Positions 8,673-16,994 of a stretch of 35,270 nt of DNA are shown piece by piece; position 1 is the first letter of the stretch; every line of letters begins with the position of its first letter. Source of the stretch: an uncultured SAR324 cluster bacterium (GTDB taxonomy: Bacteria; SAR324; NAC60-12); assembly GCA_902564345.1 (NCBI GenBank), contig CACFAY010000013.1, positions 1-35,270 of the forward strand. Direction: 5' to 3'. The notes below the pieces were generated by a model that was not told the DNA's origin, did no database searches, and saw only the letters and a program-made list of their open reading frames with translations. Made by a program: the position numbers and the translations under genes.

Positions 8673-8856
8673 TATTTTGCTTAAGTTTATCAAAGTCGTT
8701 TGCAATTCATTACACATATAAAAAATTTTGTTTACTGAAATCAAACTTAATTTAATCTGAGTAATATTATCAGTATTTTAGCAATAAGAAAAATATAAAC
8801 TGTAGTATTGGCAGAAATGTTTGAAAAATTATACAATAATTACTATTAATTTTATA

Positions 8857-8862
8857 AAGAGG
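8857..8862 (+). promoter_or_regulatory. Shine-Dalgarno for the TPR-CHAT gene
   Basis: aagagg lies 5 nt before the ATG at 8868. It supports that start and hence the N-terminal signal peptide. Confidence 0.65.
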
Positions 8863-8867
8863 CTAAC

Positions 8868-11800
8868 ATGCGTAATATAATTATACCTTTTAAGTTGTTA
8901 TTATTAGCATTAATCTTTTTTTCTCAACTTACATTTCCCACAAGTAACAACGTCTTTTCCCAGACTAAGTCTGAAAATGTTGCTGAGCAATGGGCTCTCA
9001 GCCAGACAGAAATTGAAAAGTTTTACCAAGAAGGTGAATTGCAAGCTGCTTTGAATAAAGCTCAAGAAGCAGTCTCATTGGCAGAAACCGCTTTTGGTAA
9101 TGCGTCTTTGGAAGCTATTTCAAGTTTACTGTTGCAGGCACAAATTCATTCTGAGTTGGATCAACTTGAAGAGGCCAATCAAATTTACCAAACCACACTC
9201 GAAACGACGGTATCAGCCTATGGAGAGAGCAATTCTACAACGCTTTTAGTTCTTGACAGTTATGGGCAATTTTTAAATTCCATAGATCCAGAAATGGCCG
9301 AACCTATACTATCTGAAGCGCTTAGGCTCTCTGATAAAGAGGATCCACAACTTGCATCTAGAATGAAAGCATTGGGACTGAATCTTCAAGAAATGGGTCG
9401 CGTTGATGATGCAGAGAAAATGCTTAATGAGTCACTGAAATTATTTCAAACTGTGCTAGGAAAAAAAGAACCTGAAACTCTGTCTACAATGGCTCTTTTA
9501 GCTAAACTATATATGTCTCAGGGAAAACTCAAACCTGCAAAAAAATTATTTGAAACCGCTCTACCTTTAATGCTCGACGTACTTGACAAAAATAATTTAC
9601 TTATATTGGAAAGCAAAGAAAATCTTGGAGAAATTTTTCGTCAGCAGGGAAGCTTTTCACAAGCTGAAATACTTTTTCAGGAAACCATAAAAACTGCTAC
9701 TGCTGAATATGGGAATGAAGAGCCTCTTGTAATTCAGGCAAAAAGTCATTTGGCTCAGCTTTATGAGGATACTGGTAAGCTTAAGAAGGCCTTGGCTCTT
9801 CATAAACAAGTTTATGAAACAGATCTTGCTATGCTAGGAGAAAATCATCCAAACACTGCTGGTGATCTGAATAATTTAGCAAGTGTTCGACGCCGTCTTG
9901 GTGATTACCAAAAAGCTGAAAATCTATTTCGAAAATCTTTAGAAGTGATGATTTCTAGTCTAGGAGAAGATTCTCCACAGTCTGTTTCTGTGATGAATAA
10001 CTTGGCCTTATTGCTTGAGAATCAAGGGCTTTATGATGAGGCCGAACCACTTTTCAAAAAAGCACATACTATATCAGAAAAAATTCAAGGTGAACGCCAC
10101 CCAACAACTCTTGCTTTGCTTAATAACCTAGCATTTCTTTATGAATCTCAGGGAGACTTCGAGCGATCTGAAATTAATTATAGAAAAGTTATTCAGCTAA
10201 ACAACGAAGTTTTTGGCGAAGCACATTCAAACACACTCTCCAATCAAAACAATCTTGCCTATCTTTTCCTTAGGGCTGAAAGATTTGATGAAGCAAGACC
10301 AATCTTCACAAAAGTACATAACCTATGGAAAAAAAAGCTAGGTGAGAACCACCAAAATACTTTAAAAGCATTGAACAATTTAGGAAGAGTTTATAAATCA
10401 CTTGGCAATTTAAATGAAGCAGAAAAACTTCTTACTGCCGCTCTTGAAGGCAGAAAGAAAGTTTTTGGAAAGAGACATGCTGACACTCTTCGAAGCATGA
10501 ATGATTTTGGGGAACTTTTAGTTATTCAGGATAAAAAAGAAGATGCGCTCAAAATTTTCAGAGAAACACTTAAACTTGAAGAAGAAGTGCTCGGTGAAAA
10601 TCACCCCTATACTTTCGAAACATTAAACAATTTGTCGGGACTTCTTGAAGATCTTGGAAAAACGGAAGAGGCTTATGAAATATATAAAATAGGGTTTAAC
10701 CGTCGCAACACTTTCTTTGATAGAGTTCTATGGGTGGCAGGAGATAATACCAGACAATCATATATAAAACTTCACAAACCTGAACAGGATGCCTATATTC
10801 GCATTCTTCTCAGTTTAGATGATGAACGTACATCTAAAGACCTCTTAGAGGTGATCCTGCAACGAAAAGGAATGCTTTTGAAAATCACAAGTGAGACACA
10901 ACAGGTAGTAATGCTGTCAGGGTCATCCAAATTGCAGGCAATTACTGGGAAACTAACCGAAGTTCGTAAAAAATTGGCTTCTCTCACTCTTGCAGGTCCT
11001 AATGATCAAAATCGTGATCAATTTGGAAAAATGGTTTACGACCTTGAGGAACAAGTAAACAATTATCAATTAGAACTTGGGAAACAAAGTGTTAGATTTC
11101 GAGAATCCACTCGAAAAATTCAGATTGAAGACGTACTAGCTGGATTGGATGAAAGTGTGCTGGTTGATTTTTTAACTTATCGCAAAAAAGATAATTCTTT
11201 AGCTCTTTTGGCTGTTGTAGCAAATCAAGAAGGACTTAATGTAATACAATATGAGGATTTAGAAATGATTCAGGCGATAATTATGGAATTAAGAGAAATT
11301 ATCCAAGATGAAGGTGCTGAAGACGAAGACGTAAAGAGCGTAGCTTATGATCTTTGGGAAATTCTCTGGGACCCACTTAATGAATTCATAGCAGAAACTG
11401 AATCAATTTTTATTTCACCAGATAGTGTGCTCAATGTGTTACCTTTTGATGCATTAACTGATGAAGATGACAGCTATTTGCTGGAAAATTATGATTTAAA
11501 GATCATCAGTTCTGCTAGAGATTTAGCACTTGATCAGTTAACTGCCTCAAAAGGAGAAATGTTAATAATTGCTGGTCCTGACTTTGATTCTGACAAAATA
11601 ATTAAATCACCAGAAGCAAGAGAAATAACTCATAATAGGTCCCGAAGTGTCTCTCAGGGTGCTCGTATGGGTTCAGGATTGCGAGGACTTAATTTCGACC
11701 CTCTTCCTGGAGCAGAAAAAGAAGGTGAGGTTATCAAAGAAGTCTCTGATACAAAAGAAAGAACTACCTTAATTTATTCGCAACGCATAGCAGAGGAAAA

Positions 11801-12368
11801 TCTGTTAAGGAAAATGTCTGGACCTCCTGAGGTCCTCCACATTGCTACACATGGTTTTTTTCTCAAAGAGGATGAACGCCTCGCCAAAAGAATTCAAGGA
11901 CTCAGCAGAGGTTCAACTGCTCTCCCTCCCCCTGCTGATAATCCCTTATTACGAGCAGGCTTGGCTTTTGCTGGATTAAATTCAAATGCCCCTTTACTCG
12001 GTGAGATAGACACAGATAATGATGGTGTTTTGACTGCCATGGAAGTGCTTAGCATAAATTTAGAGGGCACTCAAATGGTAGTTCTCTCAGCATGTGAAAC
12101 TGGGCTTGGTGAAATACATGAAGGAGAGGGTGTCTATGGACTGAGGCGTTCTTTTCAAGAGGCCGGTGTAAAAAATGTTATAAATTCATTCTGGGAAGTA
12201 AGCGATGCAGGTACACAATTATTGATGACAAAGTTCTATGACAAATTCCTTGCAGGTACAAATGCTCGTCAGGCTATGCGGGAGGCACGTCTAGAAATGC
12301 TGGAAGAGGTTCAGTGGAGTTCTCCATATTACTGGTCAGCATTTGTAATGGTAGGTCGAAATACCTAA
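8868..12368 (+). CDS. Exported TPR-CHAT domain protease-like protein
   Basis: CHAT is a caspase-fold cysteine protease domain (clan CD, separase/caspase-like) that is often fused to TPR sensors. This 1166-aa protein starts with a signal peptide (MRNIIIPF, then a hydrophobic core to about residue 30), so it should act in the periplasm or outside. Residues about 45-620 hold roughly a dozen kinesin-light-chain-type TPRs of 42 residues (LGENHPNTAGDLNNLASV, NNLALLLENQGLYDEAEPLF). A helical segment follows (about 640-820), then CHAT at about 825-1165. The predicted catalytic dyad is present: H995 in HIATHGFFL and C1076 in VVLSACETGLG. Between them, D1048-E1059 reads DTDNDGVLTAME, a perfect EF-hand-like calcium loop. 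Its stop is directly followed by the asparaginase ATG. Substrate and trigger are unknown. Confidence 0.9.
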   Translation: MRNIIIPFKLLLLALIFFSQLTFPTSNNVFSQTKSENVAEQWALSQTEIEKFYQEGELQAALNKAQEAVSLAETAFGNASLEAISSLLLQAQIHSELDQLEEANQIYQTTLETTVSAYGESNSTTLLVLDSYGQFLNSIDPEMAEPILSEALRLSDKEDPQLASRMKALGLNLQEMGRVDDAEKMLNESLKLFQTVLGKKEPETLSTMALLAKLYMSQGKLKPAKKLFETALPLMLDVLDKNNLLILESKENLGEIFRQQGSFSQAEILFQETIKTATAEYGNEEPLVIQAKSHLAQLYEDTGKLKKALALHKQVYETDLAMLGENHPNTAGDLNNLASVRRRLGDYQKAENLFRKSLEVMISSLGEDSPQSVSVMNNLALLLENQGLYDEAEPLFKKAHTISEKIQGERHPTTLALLNNLAFLYESQGDFERSEINYRKVIQLNNEVFGEAHSNTLSNQNNLAYLFLRAERFDEARPIFTKVHNLWKKKLGENHQNTLKALNNLGRVYKSLGNLNEAEKLLTAALEGRKKVFGKRHADTLRSMNDFGELLVIQDKKEDALKIFRETLKLEEEVLGENHPYTFETLNNLSGLLEDLGKTEEAYEIYKIGFNRRNTFFDRVLWVAGDNTRQSYIKLHKPEQDAYIRILLSLDDERTSKDLLEVILQRKGMLLKITSETQQVVMLSGSSKLQAITGKLTEVRKKLASLTLAGPNDQNRDQFGKMVYDLEEQVNNYQLELGKQSVRFRESTRKIQIEDVLAGLDESVLVDFLTYRKKDNSLALLAVVANQEGLNVIQYEDLEMIQAIIMELREIIQDEGAEDEDVKSVAYDLWEILWDPLNEFIAETESIFISPDSVLNVLPFDALTDEDDSYLLENYDLKIISSARDLALDQLTASKGEMLIIAGPDFDSDKIIKSPEAREITHNRSRSVSQGARMGSGLRGLNFDPLPGAEKEGEVIKEVSDTKERTTLIYSQRIAEENLLRKMSGPPEVLHIATHGFFLKEDERLAKRIQGLSRGSTALPPPADNPLLRAGLAFAGLNSNAPLLGEIDTDNDGVLTAMEVLSINLEGTQMVVLSACETGLGEIHEGEGVYGLRRSFQEAGVKNVINSFWEVSDAGTQLLMTKFYDKFLAGTNARQAMREARLEMLEEVQWSSPYYWSAFVMVGRNT

Positions 12369-13220
12369 ATGATGTTCCAGTTAGTTATTCATGGTGGAGC
12401 AGGCAGTCTTGAGGGAAAAACTACTGAGGCTAAAAACATACATCAGTCTCTATGCAAAATTTGGGAAGAAACTTTTGAGATACTAAATAATAAGACCGCA
12501 GAAGAAGCAGTAATAAGTGGGATATGTATGCTAGAAGATGATCCTATTTTTAACGCTGGAACAGGTTCAAAACTTCAAGCAGATGGTGAAGTACGTATGA
12601 GTGCTGGGTTGATGGATGGTGTTAATAATAGGTTTTCGGGTGTAATTAACGTACAAAATATACGTTTTCCAATTAAAGCTGCAGCATTACTTTCCAAAGA
12701 AAAAAATAAAGTTCTAAGTGCCAATCAGGCTACGGATTTTTGCAGAAAGCATGGTTTTAATGAACATGATCCTTTAACTCCTGCACGCATTATGGAAAAT
12801 AAAAAAAAATATAGTGGCTTGCATGGAACTGTAGGTATCGTTGCACTTGATAAAAAAGCAAACATTGTTGCCGGCACATCAACAGGTGGTATTGGAAATG
12901 AAACTCCGGGACGCGTTAGTGACAGCCCCACAGTAGCTGGGACATATGCTTCATCTAAAGCAGGGGTATCCTGCACAGGGATTGGTGAACAAATAACTCA
13001 GCAGGCAGCAGCAGCCAAGATTGTCATTCGTGTTGAGGATGGAATGACTCTTAGTGAGGCAGTTTCAAAAACAATTATGGAAAGCAACTATTTCAATTAT
13101 TCTTTTGGACTAATCAGTCTAGATGCTAATGGCCATATAAAGGTCGGAAAAACTGCAGCATTAGGAGAAGTTTATTATGCTTATCACAATGGAGAAAGAA
13201 TCGAAACATTCTATAAATAG
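12369..13220 (+). CDS. Isoaspartyl peptidase / plant-type L-asparaginase (Ntn hydrolase)
   Basis: Hydrolyses isoaspartyl dipeptides and asparagine, removing damaged peptide ends after proteolysis; the precursor self-cleaves to free a catalytic N-terminal threonine. The sequence shows the N-terminal HGGAGS, DDPIFNAGTGSKLQADGEVRMSA, the cleavage site HGTVGIVALD with T154 as predicted nucleophile, and the substrate-binding GTSTGGIGNETPGRVSDSP and TGIGEQ. At 283 aa it is shorter than E. coli IaaA (about 320), mainly in the linker before T154. There is no signal peptide, so it is cytosolic. The ATG at 12369 abuts the TAA of the CHAT gene (a second ATG is at 12372), so translation is probably coupled. 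N-glycosyl-asparaginase is a less likely relative. Confidence 0.9.
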   Translation: MMFQLVIHGGAGSLEGKTTEAKNIHQSLCKIWEETFEILNNKTAEEAVISGICMLEDDPIFNAGTGSKLQADGEVRMSAGLMDGVNNRFSGVINVQNIRFPIKAAALLSKEKNKVLSANQATDFCRKHGFNEHDPLTPARIMENKKKYSGLHGTVGIVALDKKANIVAGTSTGGIGNETPGRVSDSPTVAGTYASSKAGVSCTGIGEQITQQAAAAKIVIRVEDGMTLSEAVSKTIMESNYFNYSFGLISLDANGHIKVGKTAALGEVYYAYHNGERIETFYK

Positions 13221-13231
13221 TGCTCTCAATT

Positions 13232-13774
13232 CTATCTGACTTCAGTAATTTTTTCTCTCTCACTATCTAACCAATCTCCTAAAAATAACTGTTGAGAATC
13301 TGGCATTTTATAACGTTGTTCCAGAATAAAATTTTCTAAGAATGGACTAACTCGCAGCAAAAACTCATTCCTCCAGATTTTGCTTTTGCTCAATCTAGCA
13401 TCATAACGTAATTCCCCAATCCCAATTTGACGTTTAAACCTGAAGCGCTCCATTTCGTAACCAGATGAAAAAAAAACTAATTCAATGGCTGATGCCTGTA
13501 GATCAAAGATAATTCGAAATTGCCCATTCTCCTGAGGGAAAATTAAACGAGCCCCTGGGGCATAAAAAGGAGACTCCTTTTCAAACTGAATGAACTGAGA
13601 ATAATATTCAAGAACAACAATAAAAAATTTAGACTTCAAAACTTTCCCACTATCCTCAAGCAAAGTTCCTTCAATAAAACGTGTCCCCCACCCTGGTTTA
13701 TAATTTAACGACTCAGGATAGCATCCTCCATAAAATAATGTTATAAAAAGAAAAAAAAGGTGAAAGGATCGCAT
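13232..13774 (-). CDS. Putative lipoprotein of unknown function
   Basis: A 180-aa protein with a hydrophobic signal segment (FHLFFLFITLFYGGCY) ending in a cysteine at residue 18. The -3 to -1 residues (YGG) are an imperfect lipobox, so lipidation is plausible but not certain. The mature part is rich in aromatics and beta-like (FFIVVLEYYSQFIQFE, FRIIFDLQASAIELVFFSSGYEMERFRF). That could be a carboxypeptidase-regulatory or transthyretin-like sandwich, though no family is firmly recognised. It is convergent with the asparaginase gene (11 bp between stops) and divergent from secA. A 16-bp palindrome lies 10 bp upstream of its start. No clear Shine-Dalgarno is seen. Confidence 0.65.
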   Translation of the reverse strand: MRSFHLFFLFITLFYGGCYPESLNYKPGWGTRFIEGTLLEDSGKVLKSKFFIVVLEYYSQFIQFEKESPFYAPGARLIFPQENGQFRIIFDLQASAIELVFFSSGYEMERFRFKRQIGIGELRYDARLSKSKIWRNEFLLRVSPFLENFILEQRYKMPDSQQLFLGDWLDSEREKITEVR

Positions 13775-13784
13775 ACAAAAAAAT

Positions 13785-13800
13785 ATTAACTATAGTTAAT
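13785..13800. promoter_or_regulatory. Perfect 16-bp palindrome, operator-like
   Basis: attaactatagttaat is its own reverse complement. It lies 10 bp upstream of the lipoprotein start on the minus strand, where it could be an operator or overlap a -10 box. An all-AT palindrome can arise by chance in AT-rich DNA. Confidence 0.4.
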
Positions 13801-13982
13801 GATTAAAGATAAGTAAATCCTTCAGACTGTATAAATTGGTTCTAAGTTAGAAGGGTTTTTACCTAATCTTTGTATATCTTGACCAGCCACAATGGTTTTG
13901 GTAGACTTAAAACATTGGATTTTAGCGTGAACTAAGGTTGAAATCCAGATAAGAAATTAATAATCACTTAGAACCTCGTCGG

Positions 13983-13994
13983 GACTTTAAAGTC
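13983..13994. promoter_or_regulatory. 12-bp palindrome upstream of secA
   Basis: gactttaaagtc is a perfect palindrome ending 52 bp before the secA ATG. It could be part of a regulatory site or leader structure. Support is limited to symmetry and location. Confidence 0.3.
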
Positions 13995-14046
13995 TTTCCT
14001 CAAACCTACTATCCTCACTTTGCTGTAATCGAGCTTAAAGAGAAAT

Positions 14047-16764
14047 ATGTGGACACAAATTGTAAAATTTTTTGGTGATGAAAACACAAAAACGCTTAAG
14101 AGTTTTCAAAAACATGTCGACAAAATTAATGAGCTTGAAGAAGCAATGCATGCTCTGAAGGATGATGAATTCCCTTATAAAACTGCCGAATATAAGAAGC
14201 GGATCCTAGAGGGAGAATCCTTAGACGAACTTATTCCTGAAACATTTGCTCTTGTAAGAGAAGCATCTAAAAGGGTTATTGGAGAACGCCATTTTGATGT
14301 ACAATTACTGGGAGGGCTTGCATTGCATCATGGCAACATTGCTGAAATGTCAACAGGTGAAGGAAAAACTTTATCTTCAACTTGCCCAGTTTTTCTAAAC
14401 GCTCTATCAGGGAATGGTGTACATATAATAACGCCTAATGATTATCTTGCTAAACGCGACAGTAAATGGATGGGACAGATTTTTGAATTTCTTGGTTTAA
14501 GTGTTGGTTTGGTACAGCACGGGTTTCACGATGAAGAACGTCGAAGTGCTTATGCTGCAGATATTACATACGGTACAAACAATGAGTTTGGTTTTGATTA
14601 CCTGCGCGATAATATGAAGTTTTCTCTTGAAGACTATGTCCAGCGAGAATTTAATTTTGCAGTAGTGGATGAAGTAGATAGCATTCTTATTGACGAGGCT
14701 CGGACTCCTTTAATCATCAGCGGTCCTACTGAAGACAATGTAGAGAAATATCACCAAATTAATAAATTTGTTTACGGACTTAGTCGTGAAATCCGAAAGG
14801 AAGAAGTTGGCAAACTACCCCCGAATCAAATTCACAACCTTGCCGAAAATTTGGAAGAATTGGAAGACCATGATATTGTTCGTGAAGGAGATTATGCTCT
14901 TGATGAAAGGGCACGAAGCATTAACCTAACAGACCAAGGTTCAGTTAAAATAGAAGATCGTCTGCATGAAATGTTGGTTAAAGATACCAGTCTATTTGAT
15001 TATGAAAACATGGAAATTCTGCATCATGTGAACCAAGCCCTTAAAGCGCATTATTTGTTTAACAAGGATGTTGATTATGTTGTTCAAGAAGGTCAAGTTA
15101 TAATTGTAGATGAGTTTACAGGACGTTTAATGCCCGGTAGACGCTTCAGCGATGGTCTCCATCAAGCTTTAGAAGCAAAAGAGGGAGTCACTATCGAAAG
15201 AGAAAATCAGACACTTGCCACAATAACATTTCAAAATTATTTCCGTCTCTATAAAAAATTATCTGGAATGACAGGTACGGCAGAAACAGAAAAAAATGAA
15301 TTTAAGAAAATATACAATCTTGGTGTTGTTGTAGTCCCAACAAATAAACCTCTTGCTCGTAAAGACCTATCTGACGTTGTGTTTAAAACTGTTGGTGCAA
15401 AGTATCGCGCCACCATAAAGCGTATATCTGAACTTCACGAAAAGGGCCAACCTGTCTTAGTAGGTACGGTTTCAATTGAAGTATCAGAAGCTATTAGTAA
15501 ATTGCTCAATAAAGAAGGAATTAAACATGAGGTACTGAATGCAAAACACCATGAACGTGAAGCTGAAATTATTGCGAATGCGGGTCATTATGGCGCTGTA
15601 ACCATTGCTACAAATATGGCAGGGCGGGGAACGGACATAAAACCATCTCCCGAAACTTTGGAAGTTGGAGGATTGTTTGTTCTTGCAACGGGGCGTCACG
15701 ACAGTCGTAGAATAGACAATCAATTTCGTGGACGCTCAGGGAGACAAGGAGATCCTGGAGCCTCTCAGTTTTTGCTATCTCTTGAAGACGATTTGCTACG
15801 TATTTTTGGAGGTGAACGTATATCTAACCTAATGGACAAACTTAATATTGAAGAAGACGAGCCTATTGAACATGTTTTCATAAGTAAGGCTATTGGAAAC
15901 GCACAGAAAAAAGTCGAAGGATATCATTTTGATATTAGAAAACATGTTCTTGAATATGATGACGTAATGGAAAAGCAGCGGTCGATTATTTATGGACGGC
16001 GCCGAGATATTCTTGGAAATGATTTACAGAATCTTGTTCTCGAAATGTGCGATGGTGTAGTAGATCAGCTAATGGATCAATTCTGCCAGAATAAGTATGC
16101 TGATCAATGGGATGTTCAGGGATTTAGCCGTTCTTTTGAAAGTACCTTTGGAAGAATACCAAACGAAAAATGGTATGAAGAAGAACTTAAACCAGACGAG
16201 TATGTCGAATTATTTTATGTTTGGGTAGAAACACTTTACAAAGAAAAAATTGATTTTTTCAGCAAAGTTGCAGAACTAAACTTTGCAGGAGATGCTGGTG
16301 GAAAAGAAAATAAAGAACTTTTGGGTAAAATGATTCTTGACTTGGAAAGGCAGGTTTTGCTTAAAGTAAATGATAATCTTTGGAAGGACCATTTACTTTC
16401 AATGGACCATCTGCGGGAAGGAATAGGTTTAGTAGGTTATGCTCAGAAAAAACCCCTCGACGAGTACAGAAGACAGGCATTTGATATGTTTTCTGATTTA
16501 ATGAACAGAATAGAATTAGAAGCAATCAGTACTTTCTATAAATTAACAATAGCCCAACCCATTGCAGAGCCTGAACCAAATTCGCTGTCACAGGATATGG
16601 AGTTTATTCATGGGAAAGTCGAAGAACCAGCTGAAGCAAGAGCAAAAAATAAAAAACCACAACCAATTCGTGCTCAAGCTTCTATTGGAAGAAACGACCC
16701 TTGTCCATGCGGAAGCGGTAAAAAATATAAAAAATGTTGTGGCCTTGCCAAAAAAATTGCCTGA
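14047..16764 (+). CDS. secA: Preprotein translocase ATPase SecA
   Basis: Motor that pushes unfolded precursors through SecYEG at the inner membrane. In 905 residues the order is normal. NBD1 has Walker A MSTGEGKT (101-108) and Walker [16 protein letters not shown]. The preprotein cross-linking domain shows a charged stretch near 245-290. NBD2 follows with [11 protein letters not shown] and [13 protein letters not shown]. The helical scaffold contains [26 protein letters not shown]. The C-terminal SEC-C zinc finger [13 protein letters not shown] binds SecB or ribosomes. Start ATG at 14047 follows a purine-rich aaagaga and gives the usual N-terminus. The 272-bp upstream gap has a 10-bp inverted repeat and palindromes. 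It is transcribed alone, with 230 bp before valS. Confidence 0.97.
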   Translation: MWTQIVKFFGDENTKTLKSFQKHVDKINELEEAMHALKDDEFPYKTAEYKKRILEGESLDELIPETFALVREASKRVIGERHFDVQLLGGLALHHGNIAEMSTGEGKTLSSTCPVFLNALSGNGVHIITPNDYLAKRDSKWMGQIFEFLGLSVGLVQHGFHDEERRSAYAADITYGTNNEFGFDYLRDNMKFSLEDYVQREFNFAVVDEVDSILIDEARTPLIISGPTEDNVEKYHQINKFVYGLSREIRKEEVGKLPPNQIHNLAENLEELEDHDIVREGDYALDERARSINLTDQGSVKIEDRLHEMLVKDTSLFDYENMEILHHVNQALKAHYLFNKDVDYVVQEGQVIIVDEFTGRLMPGRRFSDGLHQALEAKEGVTIERENQTLATITFQNYFRLYKKLSGMTGTAETEKNEFKKIYNLGVVVVPTNKPLARKDLSDVVFKTVGAKYRATIKRISELHEKGQPVLVGTVSIEVSEAISKLLNKEGIKHEVLNAKHHEREAEIIANAGHYGAVTIATNMAGRGTDIKPSPETLEVGGLFVLATGRHDSRRIDNQFRGRSGRQGDPGASQFLLSLEDDLLRIFGGERISNLMDKLNIEEDEPIEHVFISKAIGNAQKKVEGYHFDIRKHVLEYDDVMEKQRSIIYGRRRDILGNDLQNLVLEMCDGVVDQLMDQFCQNKYADQWDVQGFSRSFESTFGRIPNEKWYEEELKPDEYVELFYVWVETLYKEKIDFFSKVAELNFAGDAGGKENKELLGKMILDLERQVLLKVNDNLWKDHLLSMDHLREGIGLVGYAQKKPLDEYRRQAFDMFSDLMNRIELEAISTFYKLTIAQPIAEPEPNSLSQDMEFIHGKVEEPAEARAKNKKPQPIRAQASIGRNDPCPCGSGKKYKKCCGLAKKIA

Positions 16765-16777
16765 TCATTTTTCCTGT

Positions 16778-16799
16778 CAAATAAATATTTGCCTTTTTT
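16778..16799 (+). terminator. Weak terminator-like hairpin after secA
   Basis: caaat (16778-16782) pairs with atttg (16787-16791), followed by cc and six T (16794-16799), 14 bp past the secA stop. The stem is short and AT-rich, so this is only a candidate. Confidence 0.3.
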
Positions 16800-16994
16800 C
16801 TGCCATTTCAATCTTAGATTTGAAACTAAGCGAGTATTTAGGTTGAGACTTCACTGAATCATGTCAACCGTAAAAGAGACACTGGGTTTCAAATTAGTGG
16901 ATTTCAAATATTCAACATGCTACATTTACGCATTTTTCAATTATTTACATATCATCAAAATTAAAACATATTTTAGTAATTCACCAAATATAAA

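Noticed and set aside
8821-8849. TTGAAA-N17-TATTAA promoter candidate before the TPR-CHAT gene
   Set aside because: The boxes match by sequence, but the predicted start site would coincide with the Shine-Dalgarno, and such matches are common by chance in this AT-rich DNA.
13892-13930. 12-codon ORF before secA as a SecM-like arrest peptide
   Set aside because: No ribosome binding site, no signal sequence, and no arrest motif resembling that of SecM.
16562-16846. 94-codon frame overlapping the end of secA
   Set aside because: It is an alternate frame of the SEC-C coding region, and secA has a complete, well-conserved C-terminus.
16778-16860. Second hairpin tttcaa/ttgaaa near 16807-16826
   Set aside because: 6-bp stem with 8-nt loop and no T-run; no better than chance.
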